Below, piece after piece: positions 11,714 through 23,700 of a DNA stretch of 64,000 bases; within the stretch, counting starts at the first letter, position 1, and every line of letters starts with the position of its first letter. Both the position numbers and the translations under genes were made by a program. Where the stretch lies: positions 186,001-250,000 of the forward strand of contig JAEPQZ010000018.1 of NCBI GenBank assembly GCA_016758905.1. Reading direction: 5' to 3'. A model generated the notes under the pieces. That model was not told the DNA's origin, ran no database searches, and worked only from the letters and a program-made list of their open reading frames with translations. The DNA is from Umbelopsis isabellina. Lineage: Eukaryota > Mucoromycota > Umbelopsidomycetes > Umbelopsidales > Umbelopsidaceae.

Positions 11714-11933
11714 TATAGGTTGTGGATTGCAGCGTTTCAAGCTTAAGCTTTTTTTTTTTCTTGCTTGTCCAAATTCAACAAAATTTGAAAAATTGTGACT
11801 GGCAAATATTTTTTGCCTGTCTAACAAGTTAAACAGCTTTAGCTTGGCTAAATTATGATTGATTGATGAATGGATTTTTATTGTTCGTAGTTGAATATGA
11901 TTATATTGTTCGTATATATCCACGCGAGATCAT

Positions 11934-14715
11934 CTACTTGAAGGTTTCTGAAAATGGCTTGAGGGTAGTGCTTGCAATTAGATTAAGCTGAGACGGTGCC
12001 TTTTTAGCAGAGCCTGCAGTGCTGTTGGCTGTGACAAGATATCAAAATAAGCATGCAGCATTTAACTGAAATATACACACCAAACATATAACGTACCGGT
12101 CAACTTGATGGTCTTATTTCCATAGGACCCTGCGTATAATTCCTTGAGCTTTTCCATTTCCTCATGGATGGCAGCCACTTTACCGGCCACAGCCATAAAG
12201 CTCTTGTTCTGGGACTTCATGATCTCGGCAATGGCGTGTGGTGATTGTTGAGTGCCTTTCGCCAGCGAAGACACAGTCATTTCAATTTCCTAACCACGCA
12301 GCCGTGAGTTAATTAAAAAAGAAGTTCAATTGTATGTTACATCTTCTTTTCTTTCCACTTACGGTTATGCTTTGTCTATATCGTTCCAACCGAATCTCAA
12401 AATTATGTGCCAATCGTTTAAAGTACCTAAGAACAGATGATAAAATAAGAAATAGTACTAAAGTGCGCGCACACCCGAACCAAATCAACTTACTCGTTGT
12501 GTACATTATGGCCAGACAACCATTTTCCACCTGACCCTGGGTTCTTATACGTATCCACGACAATCTTTGCCACACTTGCGCTTCGCATTTCATAGTCAAC
12601 GGCACCTAACAAGCGCTTAATGTTCTCCAAGTTGCCATTTAAGCGATTATTCAGCGCATCCAATTTCTACATTTGGAAAAACGGCGTGAGTTAGAACATA
12701 TGGTAATCAAATCGTACAGCATTCATTGCTGCTGGTCTTACTTTGGTCAATTCATCAGCCTCTCGTCGAACACCAGTAACAACGTTTTCATCCATGGCTG
12801 CTTTACGAGCCTTGATGTAATCTGAGATTTGCACTTCAACTTGGATCATGCGCTCAAGCTCGTCAAGCTCATGCTTGGCATCATCAGGTAATTCCATGTA
12901 CCGAGTAGACCTGAGGATGGTGTCGGGCTTGAACGTGGTTGTAACTGTGGTGGTAGCACCAGCTTGCTGCTGGGCAGAAAGAGGAGCAAAAATGGAGGTT
13001 GGTCCTGAACTAGTGGCGGGGGCGCTAACAGACAGGGCAAAGCTGGTGCTGGATGCAGTTGTAGCCACGGACGCAGCAATTTTGTCAAAGGAAAACTCAG
13101 AGTTGGGCTTGGCTACTGACGTCGCTGGTGCAGCAGATGTACTAGCGGCCTCAGAAGTCTTGGCCGCTGAAGTAGGCACACTGAACGAGAATGGCGAAGA
13201 TGATGTTTCTGGTTTTGAGCTAGGTGCTTTGGCAGCTTCGCTAGTTGCGGGCTTGAATGAGAACCCAGATGCAGCAGGCGCTTCTGACTTTTTCGTATCT
13301 TCAGAGGTTGTTGACTTGAACGCGAACCCAGTGCTGGCAGGAGCATCTGATTTGGTAGTCTCGGCAGCAGGTGTTGCTGCCTTGAACGCGAACCCAGTAC
13401 TAGCAGAGGCATCTGATTTAGGAGTTTCAGCGGCAGACGTTGCTGGTTTGAATGAAAAGCCAGAAGCTGCTGAAGTGTCCGACTTAGGAGTTTCACCGGC
13501 AGACGTTGCAGGATTGAATGAGAATCCAGAAACAGCTGGAGCATCAGACTTCTTGGACTCCTCCGTTGATGCAGCTGGCTTGAACGAGAACGCTGAAGTA
13601 GCTGCAGAGCTGGCAGGTGCCTCAGATGTTTTGGGTTCATTGCCTGTGATTGAGGCCGCAGGCTTAAATGCAAATCCTGTCGCAGCAGGTGTATCAGCCT
13701 TTTTACCATCATCCGAACTAGCGGTAGCCGCAGGTTTGAAAGAAAATCCACCAAAAGCAGATGCTTCGGCAGTTTTGGATGCTTCTGGAGTAGCAGCAGA
13801 AGTAGCAGGCTTGAATGCAAATCCTGAGAAAGCTGGAGATGCGGTGCTCTTGGATGTTTCTGTTGAAACAGAAGATTTGAATGAGAAGCCGGTTGCAGCA
13901 GGAGCTTCAGTGCTCTTCGAAGTCTCTACAGTGGTAGAAGGCTTGAAAGAGAAAGCAGAAGCTGCTGGAGTTGCTGTGGTCTTTCCTTCAGAAGCTGATG
14001 CAGTCAAGGCTTTGGTCTCACTGGAACTACTGGTAGGGGCAGCTGCGCCAAATGAAAATACAGGCGCAGAAACAGCCGCAGCTGATGTTGGAGTTGAAGC
14101 AGGTGTTGAAGCTGCAGGCTTTGCGAATGAAAATGATGAAGATGTTGAAAAAGTCGTAGCAGAACCAAATGGACTTGCCGCTGAGCTTGTAGCTGGTTTG
14201 AATGAGAAAGCAGGAGCGCTAGATGTTGCTGCACCGCTGGTGGCCTCGGGCTCATCTGATTCATCAGACTTTTCAGTTGATTTGGACCCTAAGCGCGACA
14301 TATCGAAAGCTGGTTTGGCAGTGACAACCGCTCCGCTTGACTCGGACGTCTGCGCAGCCGATGCAGAAGATCCAAAACTAAACGATGGTGCTGAACCAGG
14401 CTGACTGACTGGACTGAACGAGAATGGATTGGGTATGGAGGCTGTCGACGCCAAGCTTGGAGCTGATGATGTTGTTGCTGAACTAGGAGGAGCTCCACTT
14501 GTTTTTTCCTTCGCAGCCTCATTCGAAGGTTGCGAGAACATTGAGCTAGTTGCACCGCCGGACGAACCAAAGGCAAAGCTGGGCGCCGATGCAGAAGATG
14601 GTGCCGAGGTAGCTGCGGTTGAAGTGGCAGGCTTCATAGTAGGGCTACTACTAGTTGCTGCAGAAGTCTGTCCACCAGCTGGTGAACCAAATGAGAAGCT
14701 CGAAAATGGGCTGGC

Positions 14716-14748
<33 letters not shown>

Positions 14749-16601
14749 TGACACAGATGCAGATGTGCTAGGAGCAGATGCAGGCTTTGAAGTCACTGCA
14801 CTGCCTGTAGCAGAACCAAATGAGAAGTTTGCGAAAGGGCTCGATGCAGTGGCAGTCGGGGCAGTTGTGGAAGATGTAGTGCTGGCTGCTGTACTAGCGG
14901 CAGAGCTCACGCTGGGAGGAAACGCTGATTGAGCGGGTGCTGGAGTAGCTGCACTAGTGCTCAAATTCGATTGTGAGCCACCTGTAGAGCCGAAGGAAAA
15001 TCCTGTGAATGGACTAGCTGGCTTAGCAGCAGTTGTACTAGGTGCCGCTCCGCTAGCAGATGGTGAGCCTGTTGCAGCGCCAGGCGACCCAAATGAGAAA
15101 CCGGCAAAGGGATTGGCGGGCTGACCTGGCGTCGCAGAACTGCCAAGGGTGGGCACAGGTTGTGCTGCTGGATCTGCTGAAGCACCTCCAACTCCTCTCA
15201 ATTTACGTTGTTCTTGTAATTTCTTCAATCTCGAAACAGGAGTTTTAATGACTCTATGCGATTTATCAGTCGGTGTGTCTGGAGTACCCGCAGAAACCTC
15301 ACTGTCTGTTCTCTGGTATGGGGCTGCAGCTCCTCGCCCACGTCTATTGGAACGATCAGCTCTATCGGGATCATCGTCGTCGGATTCAGGAGCCTCACGC
15401 CTCTTTTTGGATGATGCTGACGAGAATTCGCTTGTTCTAGACAGATCAACCGCACTTTGGCTCGTTGTACTCTTCAAACCAGGGTCCATAAATTGTGATC
15501 CGGGTACGACTGTTTTACCGGCAGTACCAAAATTCCCAAACGCAGAAGTACCTGTGCTGGTGCCGAAGGGCAGTGTTGCTGGTTTGTCGCCGCCTGGTGC
15601 AGCTCCAAATGGTGAAGTTGTGGAACCCTTACTTCCAAAGGAAAATGATGGGGTAGACGGTTTTTCGGACGCGACTGCTGATGTGGTATTGGCATTACTT
15701 TGAAAGGCATGGTTAGTTACAAACGATGCTCGACTCGATACAAGCTAAATCGTCACCTACTCTTTTTCAGACGAAGTCGCTTCACCAGGTTTAGAAAGAT
15801 TTTTGAAACTGAATGCTGGTGGTTGTGATCCGGCTGAACCGAATGACCAAGAAGGAGTAGATGGTTTATCAGATGTAGATACCGCAGGTTGCGCAGTAGT
15901 ACTGAAAAGGCGATGTTAGGTTCATTTCCACGTCATGATCAAATACAACAATGTGTACCACTTACTCTGATTTGGAGGAAGTTTCAGTAGTATTAGTTGT
16001 GGGTTTGAAGCTGAAAGCTGAGGTTGTCGTTCCGGCAGAACCGAAAGACCAAGATGGCGTGGAAGGTTTGTCAGCTGCTGGAGTTATACTTGGCGAGCTA
16101 CAGGAACAAAAGTCAGTATTCAGAAGTTGCTAGGGTTATAAAACACGTTGTATAATACGGACTGTGAGGAGGACGAAGCTGCAGGAGCTGTAGAAGAGGG
16201 CTTGAAGCCGAATGACGAAGTAGTCGATCCAGCAGAGCCAAAGGCCCACCCAGAAGCAGCAGGAGTGGTCGCTGAGGCGGATTTTGGCGTTTGATCAGCA
16301 GCACTATTATCACAGTCGGGTTAATGTTACGGATCGTGAATCAACAAGATCAAGATTCGACACTCACTCTGACTTGGACGATGTTCCTGCCACTAGAGAA
16401 GGATCCAAAAAGTTGAATGAAGGTGTGGTGCCTGCAGCAGAGCCAAATGACCAAGCCGGAGTAGCTGGTTTGTCTGACGCAGACGTAGTGGCTGGCGTTG
16501 ATGTAGGCGTACCCTCAGAAGGCTGTTTATCGCTGGTGAAAAGGTCTATGTCAGCAAGGATCGTACATAGGTTATGAGACCAGATCGTTTACTCACGCCA
16601 T
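11934..16601 (-). CDS. NUP49: Nucleoporin NUP49/NUP58 with hugely expanded Phe-repeat region
   Basis: Central-channel nucleoporin of the NSP1-NUP57-NUP49 complex (NUP62-54-58 in animals). Ten exons: 16601-16597, 16532-16368, 16303-16163, 16097-15966, 15901-15761, 15697-12742, 12666-12494, 12426-12363, 12289-12097 and 12028-11934. They give 1,354 aa against about 470 in yeast and 600 in human. The C-terminal coiled-coil identifies it: LRSTRYMELPDDAKHELDEL, EYFKRLAHNFEIRLERYRQS and SPHAIAEIMKSQNKSFMAVA align by eye with the human NUP58 p58/p45 core. The first exon is only 5 nt (ATGGC). Exons 2-5 each encode one WxFGSA unit with identical phase. The large exon 6 carries FG motifs, then many GF[S/A]FKP repeats. 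Donor GTCCGT of exon 3 is atypical. A 518-codon antisense frame over the repeats is a composition shadow. Confidence 0.9.
13180..14010 (-). repeat. Tandem GF[S/A]FKP-type protein repeats within the nucleoporin
   Basis: About a dozen degenerate 20-26-residue units, each with a core like GFSFKPA or GFAFKPA. They are separated by Ala/Ser/Thr-rich spacers holding Lys, Asp or Glu. Several units are nearly identical (compare those around 13380-13560), which indicates recent tandem duplication. Confidence 0.85.
14714..14750 (+). repeat. GGAGCA hexanucleotide microsatellite in coding sequence
   Basis: A tandem GGAGCA tract on the plus strand. On the minus strand it encodes an Ala-Pro run inside the nucleoporin repeat region. 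It is a likely site of length polymorphism. Confidence 0.8.
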
Positions 16602-17591
16602 AGAATGAATGGGAAAAAAGCAGCTCTGCAAGACGATGTTTTTCGCCTACAATAAAAATTTACCTTAGTATGCACTGGCGCGCTTCATCTCCAAGGTGCT
16701 TTTTCGCATGGCACGTGACCAAAATATTTTCAAACCACCAACTGGCCCATTGTTATACTAGTTGCTAGCACAGGTTGCTAGCCTTCAGCTTTCGAATCAA
16801 CTCGTAAAAACTACCAAAACATTGTCTCGCAAATGCCATAAATAAGTAATGAGCTGAGGCGCTTCAGGTTCATAATTGATAAGTCTTATCATGTCTTAAA
16901 GTTGTGTGTCAATTCATATTCATTTATATACATTATAACAGTATCTAATTAATGCTATAGCTTTCAAGACAGGGTTTATATAGTTCATTGCTTGATTAGC
17001 AAAGGTATTATTTTCAAAAAAAAATGACTAATTTTGAAGTACAATCTCAAGTCACTCAATAGTGGAAAAGGAACGTAAAGGCTATAAGAATAAATTACCG
17101 ATAGCAAAGTAATCAAGCCTAGAACACCATAGATTTGCTTAGAATAAGCCATTGGTATCATTGCTGAAAACTTTTTTCCGTCACCCTGATTCTTAGTGGT
17201 GCAAAGTAGCTTTAAGAACATCAGGTGCACATTGTTCTGTCCTAAAATATGGGGTGTCACAGAATGTTATGCTTTCAGCCAATACTGGAATAATCCTCCC
17301 GTCGGTAATAATTGAGATATCAGGATGACCCCAAGAGTTGACTTGCCTTTGAGAAAGTAAACATCATGGCAGTATTGAATGGACTAGATAAGATGGAGTA
17401 CTGTGATTACAGAAATCAGCGATATGCCGTAAATACAGGAGGTCAATTTGGCACTATCGTAGAGACTGAATTGGTTAAACACGAATAAGGAGGCAAACTT
17501 TTCATTTAAAATGAAAGCTGACCTTGACACTCGCCATAACACATCTCTTTAGACTATTCTTTTCATACTTTTTCTGCTCTCACATACCATC
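16602..17591. other. Long divergent intergenic region between NUP49 and the ankyrin gene
   Basis: 990 bp. It holds two near-identical GTTGCTAGC direct repeats at about 16761-16781 and is otherwise A/T-rich. A minus-strand frame at 17260-16985 encodes one hydrophobic stretch (YGVLGLITLLSVIYSYSLYV), but its first codon is not a clear ATG and it lacks family similarity, so it is not called. It presumably holds both promoters. Confidence 0.45.
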
Positions 17592-18879
17592 ATGCTATCC
17601 AGTGAGAACCGATCGTCAAAGAGGAGATCCAGTAAATTGGAGGCATTCGCTAGCCCTATCATCAAACGGAAACTCAGTTTCAAGGTATGATAAACTTTGT
17701 CAGCCAGACTAAAGCGCTGTATTTATATTTGTTAACCACAGTTGATTTCAGTTCGAAAGGTTTGTTGACGTGGATTTAGCTGATGCATCTTTAGATGATG
17801 TGAGGCGTAGCTCAAGACAAAACCGCAGAGACACAAATAAAAGGGGTTCATCAAACAGATTTTCCTCAATAGCAGGTAAAACCACTCATTTGAGGATCTA
17901 TTAGCTTCAAATGTCCCTGCAATTTTAGCTATCAGGATACTAAATTATTTCTCAATTGCGCATAGAAAACGTTGAGGATATCACTGAATGCTCAATTGAT
18001 ATATGGCAAGCGGCGACAACAGCCAATTTGGCAGCTTTGAAATACCATTTGAAGAATAGCACCAACCCATTAGAGCTGGTCAACAGCCGCGACCCTGACC
18101 AAGATACCACTTTATTACATACACTATGCTCTCAGAATCGACAACCTTTTCAGGCACTACAGCTATTACTCGACTTTGGAGCTGACCCTACAGCACGCAA
18201 TGTCTATGGAGTCCAAGCTTTGCATAGCGTTTGCTTGAATTGTCCAACACCATTGGAATCCATACGATCGCTCATCAAATACGGCGCTGATCCTAATGCC
18301 AAAGACGGCGATGGTTGGACACCTCTGCATTATACAGCCCGTTTTTGCCCAGATCCCCTACAATCAATCATGCTTCTTGTGAGCGCAGGAGCTAATATCA
18401 ATGCCACAGACTCCTCCAATAAGTCACCTATGTTTTGCTTGCTAGCTAATGGTGACCTTCATATCATTGTACAATGGATGCTTGCCAATGGAGCAGATAC
18501 AACCATTACTGGAGAGTTTTTGGATCAGAGTTCTGGCAAAACAAGATCAGGGACGGTGCTTTCCCAAGCAACAAAATACGCTCGACTAGAAAGTGCCACC
18601 ATCTTGCTTCAAGGGCCTATTAGTCGAGACGCTTTGAAACAAGCGCTAAAGGTTGCAGAGAGCCGGCAAGTAGGTTTGAAATCGAGAGAGTCTGAAGTGC
18701 AGGAGGATACCGGAAATAAATTGAAAACATTGGAACGGCTTTTGCTTATCAAAACTACATTAGAGGAACGCCTTGGACAAGAGAATGATAAGCATCGTAA
18801 ACGTAATAGCTTGTTTAGACTCTTAAGCAGAGGCAATAAGCGAGTGTCCAGCATTCAAAGTCATGTCCCAAAAAAATAA
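17592..18879 (+). CDS. Ankyrin-repeat protein, 376 aa
   Basis: Three exons, 17592-17684, 17752-17875 and 17966-18879. The N-terminal 70 residues are basic and Ser-rich (SSENRSSKRRSSKLE; IIKRKLSFK; RRSSRQNRRDTNKR), which could be a nuclear signal or phosphorylation region. Four to five ankyrin repeats follow; clear units include TTLLHTLCS...LLLDFGADP, GVQALHSVC...LIKYGADPN, GWTPLHYTA...LLVSAGANI and a last unit ending MLANGADTTI. The C-terminus is charged and probably coiled (LKTLERLLLIKTTLEERL), ending in a basic tail. The alpha-arrestin gene starts only 127 bp downstream on the same strand. I do not recognise an orthologue; ankyrin repeats indicate protein binding only. Confidence 0.85.
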
Positions 18880-19005
18880 AAGACTTTCCGTTTTCGGATA
18901 AAGTTTACTCCTCTTCTGCGCAATTTTGGCTTTAACAAGCCCGGCGGCACAAGTGACCCGGCTTTGCTTTGGTCTTTTTGCATTTCTAATCACCACAGCA
19001 ATAGA

Positions 19006-20522
19006 ATGCGGGACATAATTGCTTGTGAGATTCTTCTTGACTCGGAGGGGATTGACCTTTTTGGTGATCCCACTGCAGACCCACAGACTTGTCAGCTAGT
19101 AGGCAAAGTGCGCTTGTTTTTGGCCAAACCAAGACGTATAGCTCGACTTCAGATACGTTTCACTGGAGCTACCCATACAACTGTTCAAGAAGATTTGGAC
19201 GACCAATTCCCAACTGTGCAACTCGTAGACAGTCATTCAGAGATTTTGTCGGCTGCCACTCGCTATGGTGCTGGTTTGAACGATATTCCTTTTTCAATTT
19301 CAATTCCTAATGATATTCCGGCATCTTGTGTATTACCCAAGGGTGAAATTTCTTACAAACTCGCAATAGCTATCACCGCTGACTCGCCGCTCAAGTCCCT
19401 TACAAAACCCATTATGGTTGAACGACCTGTAGATGTACGAAGAAGCTTTGTGCCAGGACTCGACTTGCTCGCTTATATGCCAAGTTCAAGATGCAGAGGC
19501 ACCCGTCGAAATACCATCATGGCGGAGTTTGAAGCCCCCAAGGTGGTGTGCCTTGAGACTGGCCGCATTGCCATCCATGGCAAAGTCCTTGGCTGCTTTC
19601 ATAAGATTGTCATGAGGCTGGAACAGCTTGCGGTTTACAGGTAAAACGCCTCAATTACGGTGTCTCAGGTGGTTTCACATAAATTCTTTAGTACTCACTA
19701 TAGTTGAATTCCGCTCAGGCTGTGTTCGAATGACCCTAGGCGTCCAACAAGTATGGGTCCGTTATTTGACAAGCCAGTGGTTGAAAATACCATTTCCTTT
19801 GGTGAGAATTGGTACTCGTAAGTAATGTACATTGGCTTGTCATATTAATATTGCTTTCCCTCATTAGAAAAAACGTATCATTTCGATAATATTGCTGGAG
19901 ACATGGAAGAATCTATAGGTAAATTGCGCTCTTCTTACGTCGGATCGTTATTATCCATTTTTGGTAGACCTAATTGTTCTCCGTTTGATTAGTGGCAGAA
20001 ATACCAATGATATCACCTAAAGAGCCCCTTTATACCGACATCCGCTCGCCATTACTAGAAGTCGGCCATCGGCTTAGGATCAATATTTATTGGGATGACA
20101 AAAAAGAACAGACCATGTCTTTAGCTTATCCCGTGGTGGTGTCGACGCTACCGTTTAAAGATGTGTCGGCTAGATCTCTAGCTGACCTTGCTCCGCCATC
20201 TTTATCATGGACACGAAGCTTGGCGACAGCGACAGAGGACGATCAAACCTTGGAGGATGTGATACATGACTTACCGAGCTATTCTAGATTAATACCAACA
20301 TCAACAACACCTTATTCGTCATTCACTACTTCAGCAGTATCTGCCAACCAAACTCCACCATCCACCATGTCTGATTCGACCTTATCGTCCCCGCCTTCGA
20401 TACCCTACGCCACCAGTGCTCCCATAGAAGACAACATAGGGCGGGCCATAAGATCGGTTCGAAGTATAATAACTCAGGATACACAAGGCGTTGGCATAGC
20501 ATTGGCCAAAATGTTCCCGTAA
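19006..20522 (+). CDS. Alpha-arrestin-like protein
   Basis: Four exons, 19006-19640, 19719-19801, 19868-19918 and 19993-20522, encode 432 aa. The third exon is only 51 nt; its frame fixes the preceding donor at 19802 (GTGAGA) rather than the nearby GTAAGT. The N-terminal arrestin sandwich shows LVGKVRLFLAKPRRIARLQI RFTG with an early acidic loop, then a PFSISIPNDIPASCVLPKGE block typical of arrestin-N. The C-terminal lobe includes SPLLEVGHRLRINIYWDD. The last 100 residues are Ser/Thr/Pro-rich with an LPSYSRL motif; I see no classical PPxY. Fungal alpha-arrestins recruit HECT ubiquitin ligases to membrane transporters for endocytosis. Partner and cargo are unknown here. Confidence 0.82.
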
Positions 20523-20755
20523 GACATGGCTTGCTGATTGCATTGAAGAGGAAGCAGTGCTTAAATTTCATGTATTGTATAAAAAGGGGATTCCTTTAAA
20601 CAATTTTTCTTAATTATATACATAGGAGAGGTATTACGCTTCACACACAAATTGAACATAAAAGCAGACGAAGAAAAATAACACATTTGAAAAAACGGAA
20701 TATACGTTGAAAAGAAAAGGAAATAAAAAACAAAAGAAATCAGAAGAAAAAGTTT

Positions 20756-23700
20756 TTAGATTTGGATATTTTCTTTGCCATCAACCAACCAATCTGGCCA
20801 CTGCGGCATGGATCGGATGGCGGCACTGAGGGTATTGACCCAAAGATCGCGTTCTCGTTCTGTATCACAGAAAAAGTCAATTTTTTCACCGTTGGAGAAC
20901 GTGAATTGGAAACTGTTTTTCACGCTATCTTCTTCGGGTTGAAGTAACTGTTGAGACTGGTCAGGGCTTTGTGAGGGGTGGCCAAACATGACTTTGCCGT
21001 TAGATGTCAGTCTGATGACCTGGGTTAAATCAATGGCTGCACGCGGCGCCAGATGGGTATCGTGGTAGGCCAACAGACGAGCTCCAACAGCTTTATAATA
21101 TCGGCGTCTCCAGAACTGCAAACAGATGTTAATTTCCAATTTCAAGAAGAAGAAGGCTGAAATATTTAATCATTTGTCAAACTTACGTTGATATCACCGC
21201 CCATTTGCGACATATTTCCAACTCGCCACACACTTTCGTGCCAGCGACGAGCATCGAATCCTTTCATGCAATCATCGATGTCTCTTGGGTATTTCTGGAA
21301 GTGATATTATTTAGACATACGCACAGCATGGACATAGGAAATGCCATAATCAATACTTACAACATGTCGTTCTTTGGTTTCGGGAAGATACACCATATGG
21401 AGGACAAGCTTACCAATCGCTCTGGGATTGGCTTGTGATGATTCTACTTTGTTTCCAGACTGAGTAAAGTCCAAAAACCATTCGTTTTGGCAAGGGAAGG
21501 TAGCTGAGCACAACTTGCTTCGGCATTCATCAATCATATCGCCAAACGAGATTCGAGTGACACCGATGGAGCCGTCACTTCGGTTGACGTAGTTTGACAG
21601 CTCAGGCTCTGCCTTCTTGTTGTTAGCCAGTAAGCGGGCAAAAGGAGTTTTGGGTTTGACGTGGCTATCAGCACGTACGTGCAAAGATAAGCTAAAGTCT
21701 AGGCGTGAGTTTGCAGAAATCTTGAATTCTTGATCAAACTGCATATGTCGGCCAAGCAACACATATTTGGTCAAATGTTCATAAGTTCCATCATTCAAAA
21801 TAGCTCGAACGTAGGTTGGTTCACTAGGAATAGGCACATTGGTATCTTGAACAGCCACAAGTCGAACATACAGCTTTCCAGGTACGTCACGAAGCGATTT
21901 GGTGGAATTAAGAGAAGATCTTAGTCGACTCTTGGTGAACGTTCCACCTTTTTGTGCGTTTTGAGCTGTCTTCCACGATGGGGATGTTGCGGCAAGGCTA
22001 GGGTCAAAGGTTGGCTGTGACAAGTGAACAATGTTTTGTTGGTAACGTTCAGTGTACATTTTGGGTTTCTGTCCGTTACTAATACGTTCCAACGAATCTC
22101 GCATGGAGGTATCAAAATTAGCAGTAAGCTGATCATTAGGAAGATCTAACTGGTATTGTCTGGAGGGATGAGCTACACTTGAATGGCGTTGCGCTAGCTT
22201 CAAATTTATTGCAGCTGTCTTGTTGTCCATTCTGTCAGAAGTCTCAAAAGATTGCTGATCTCGTGTCGCGTATTTGATAGAATCATTAGTGGACGGAAAA
22301 TTGGGCATGCTTTGACGACGTTTGACCGAATTGATACCAGTTAGGCGTTTCTGCTCGCTTTCAAGCGATCCAGAAGGCGAGGGAGATGAAGGTGGTGTAT
22401 AGGAATGCGTACTATCATCAGCTTGGGAGTCGTTATCAAACAAATTGCTAACGTCTGAATCATCGCTACCTTCACCCGATGATATTTGCTTATCAGCTAT
22501 GTGACTTGCGACCGGGGGAGTAGTGATGCTGTTTGTGAGTTCAATACCATCGGCTTGTTTACTCTTAACATCTTCACTTGATGATCGTCTATTAGACCAC
22601 TCCAGGGATTGCCTTTTTAAATTTTTGAATGAGATATCCTTCAATTTGGATGGCGCAATTCGCTTCTTGTTAGACAGCTTTTGGAACAAACTGGACATTC
22701 GTCTCATAGGTTTTTGATGTTCAGAAGGAATAGCAGGTAGAGGTTTCACCGCTATGTCGTTCAGGTCCACTTTCATCTCGGGTTCGTCCTGTGGTAAAAG
22801 AAGGTCCATGTACGTTATGTTCTCAGGTTTTGTATCGTGGTTAGTCTTGGCCTTATTTGCAGCAAAGATAGATGCAAATGACATTGGGGATTCGGTATCC
22901 ACCGGTGACATAAGGTCCGACTCCCAACGCATACGCTGAGATCCTCGAACTTGGCTTCTATGCTGAGGAACTTCAAAGGAGGCTTCTGAAGACGTAAGAC
23001 TGTCGTCCATTGATAGACTTGCTGTACTTGTCGCTACAGGAATAACCTGAGGGACAGATATCGTTTCTTCATCGGCACAAGTAGGTCTCTCAGCCAGAGG
23101 TACTTCCACCTCCGAGGACTCATCGTCTTCAGAGACTATGCTTGCTTCGTCAATAGCTACTACCTCAGCTTGCGGTACTTCGTCGCTTGTTTTGAGATTC
23201 ACCTCTTCGAGAGCCTCTTCGAGAGCCTCTACTTCTTCAATAACTTCCAAGCACTCATCTGTTTTCGATGATACTTCTACAGGTATCGCTGTTCCTTCTT
23301 CAAGGACGTTATCTGGCTCCTGGCTGAGGTTTGGTAAAGATTCAGTCATGGTCTCCGACTCTTCAATGTCCTGCTGTAACGTCTCTACCGATTCCGGCGT
23401 TACCTCAACAATCGCTAAGGGTTGCTCCTCGGTGTTGATAGGCTTTTCAATCGCCTCGAATACCTTGATCACCATCTTCTCTTCTGGCAAAGTTACTTTT
23501 TGCTTATCATTAACTTCTTCATCAGCTTCAGGACTGGCAATAAGCGATTTTAATAAGGAATCATTCGAACCCGATCTCACAGCATCAAGGGTCTGATTCA
23601 AAAGTTTCTCATCCATACGCACAGAAACGCCAAGCACTGTATCAGTTAGGTCATCTTCAAGATCCATACGTTTGCTAGTGGGTGATAAAGGAGTGATATC

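Noticed and set aside
12848-14404. A 518-codon open frame antisense to the nucleoporin repeats
   Set aside because: Its repetitive Ala/Gly/Asn/Leu sequence is the reverse complement of the GFxFKP repeat array. Codon bias of the repeats leaves the antisense frame open; no family match and no promoter.
16985-17260. Minus-strand frame with a hydrophobic stretch upstream of NUP49
   Set aside because: No proper ATG at its start, no family resemblance, A/T-rich. Insufficient support.
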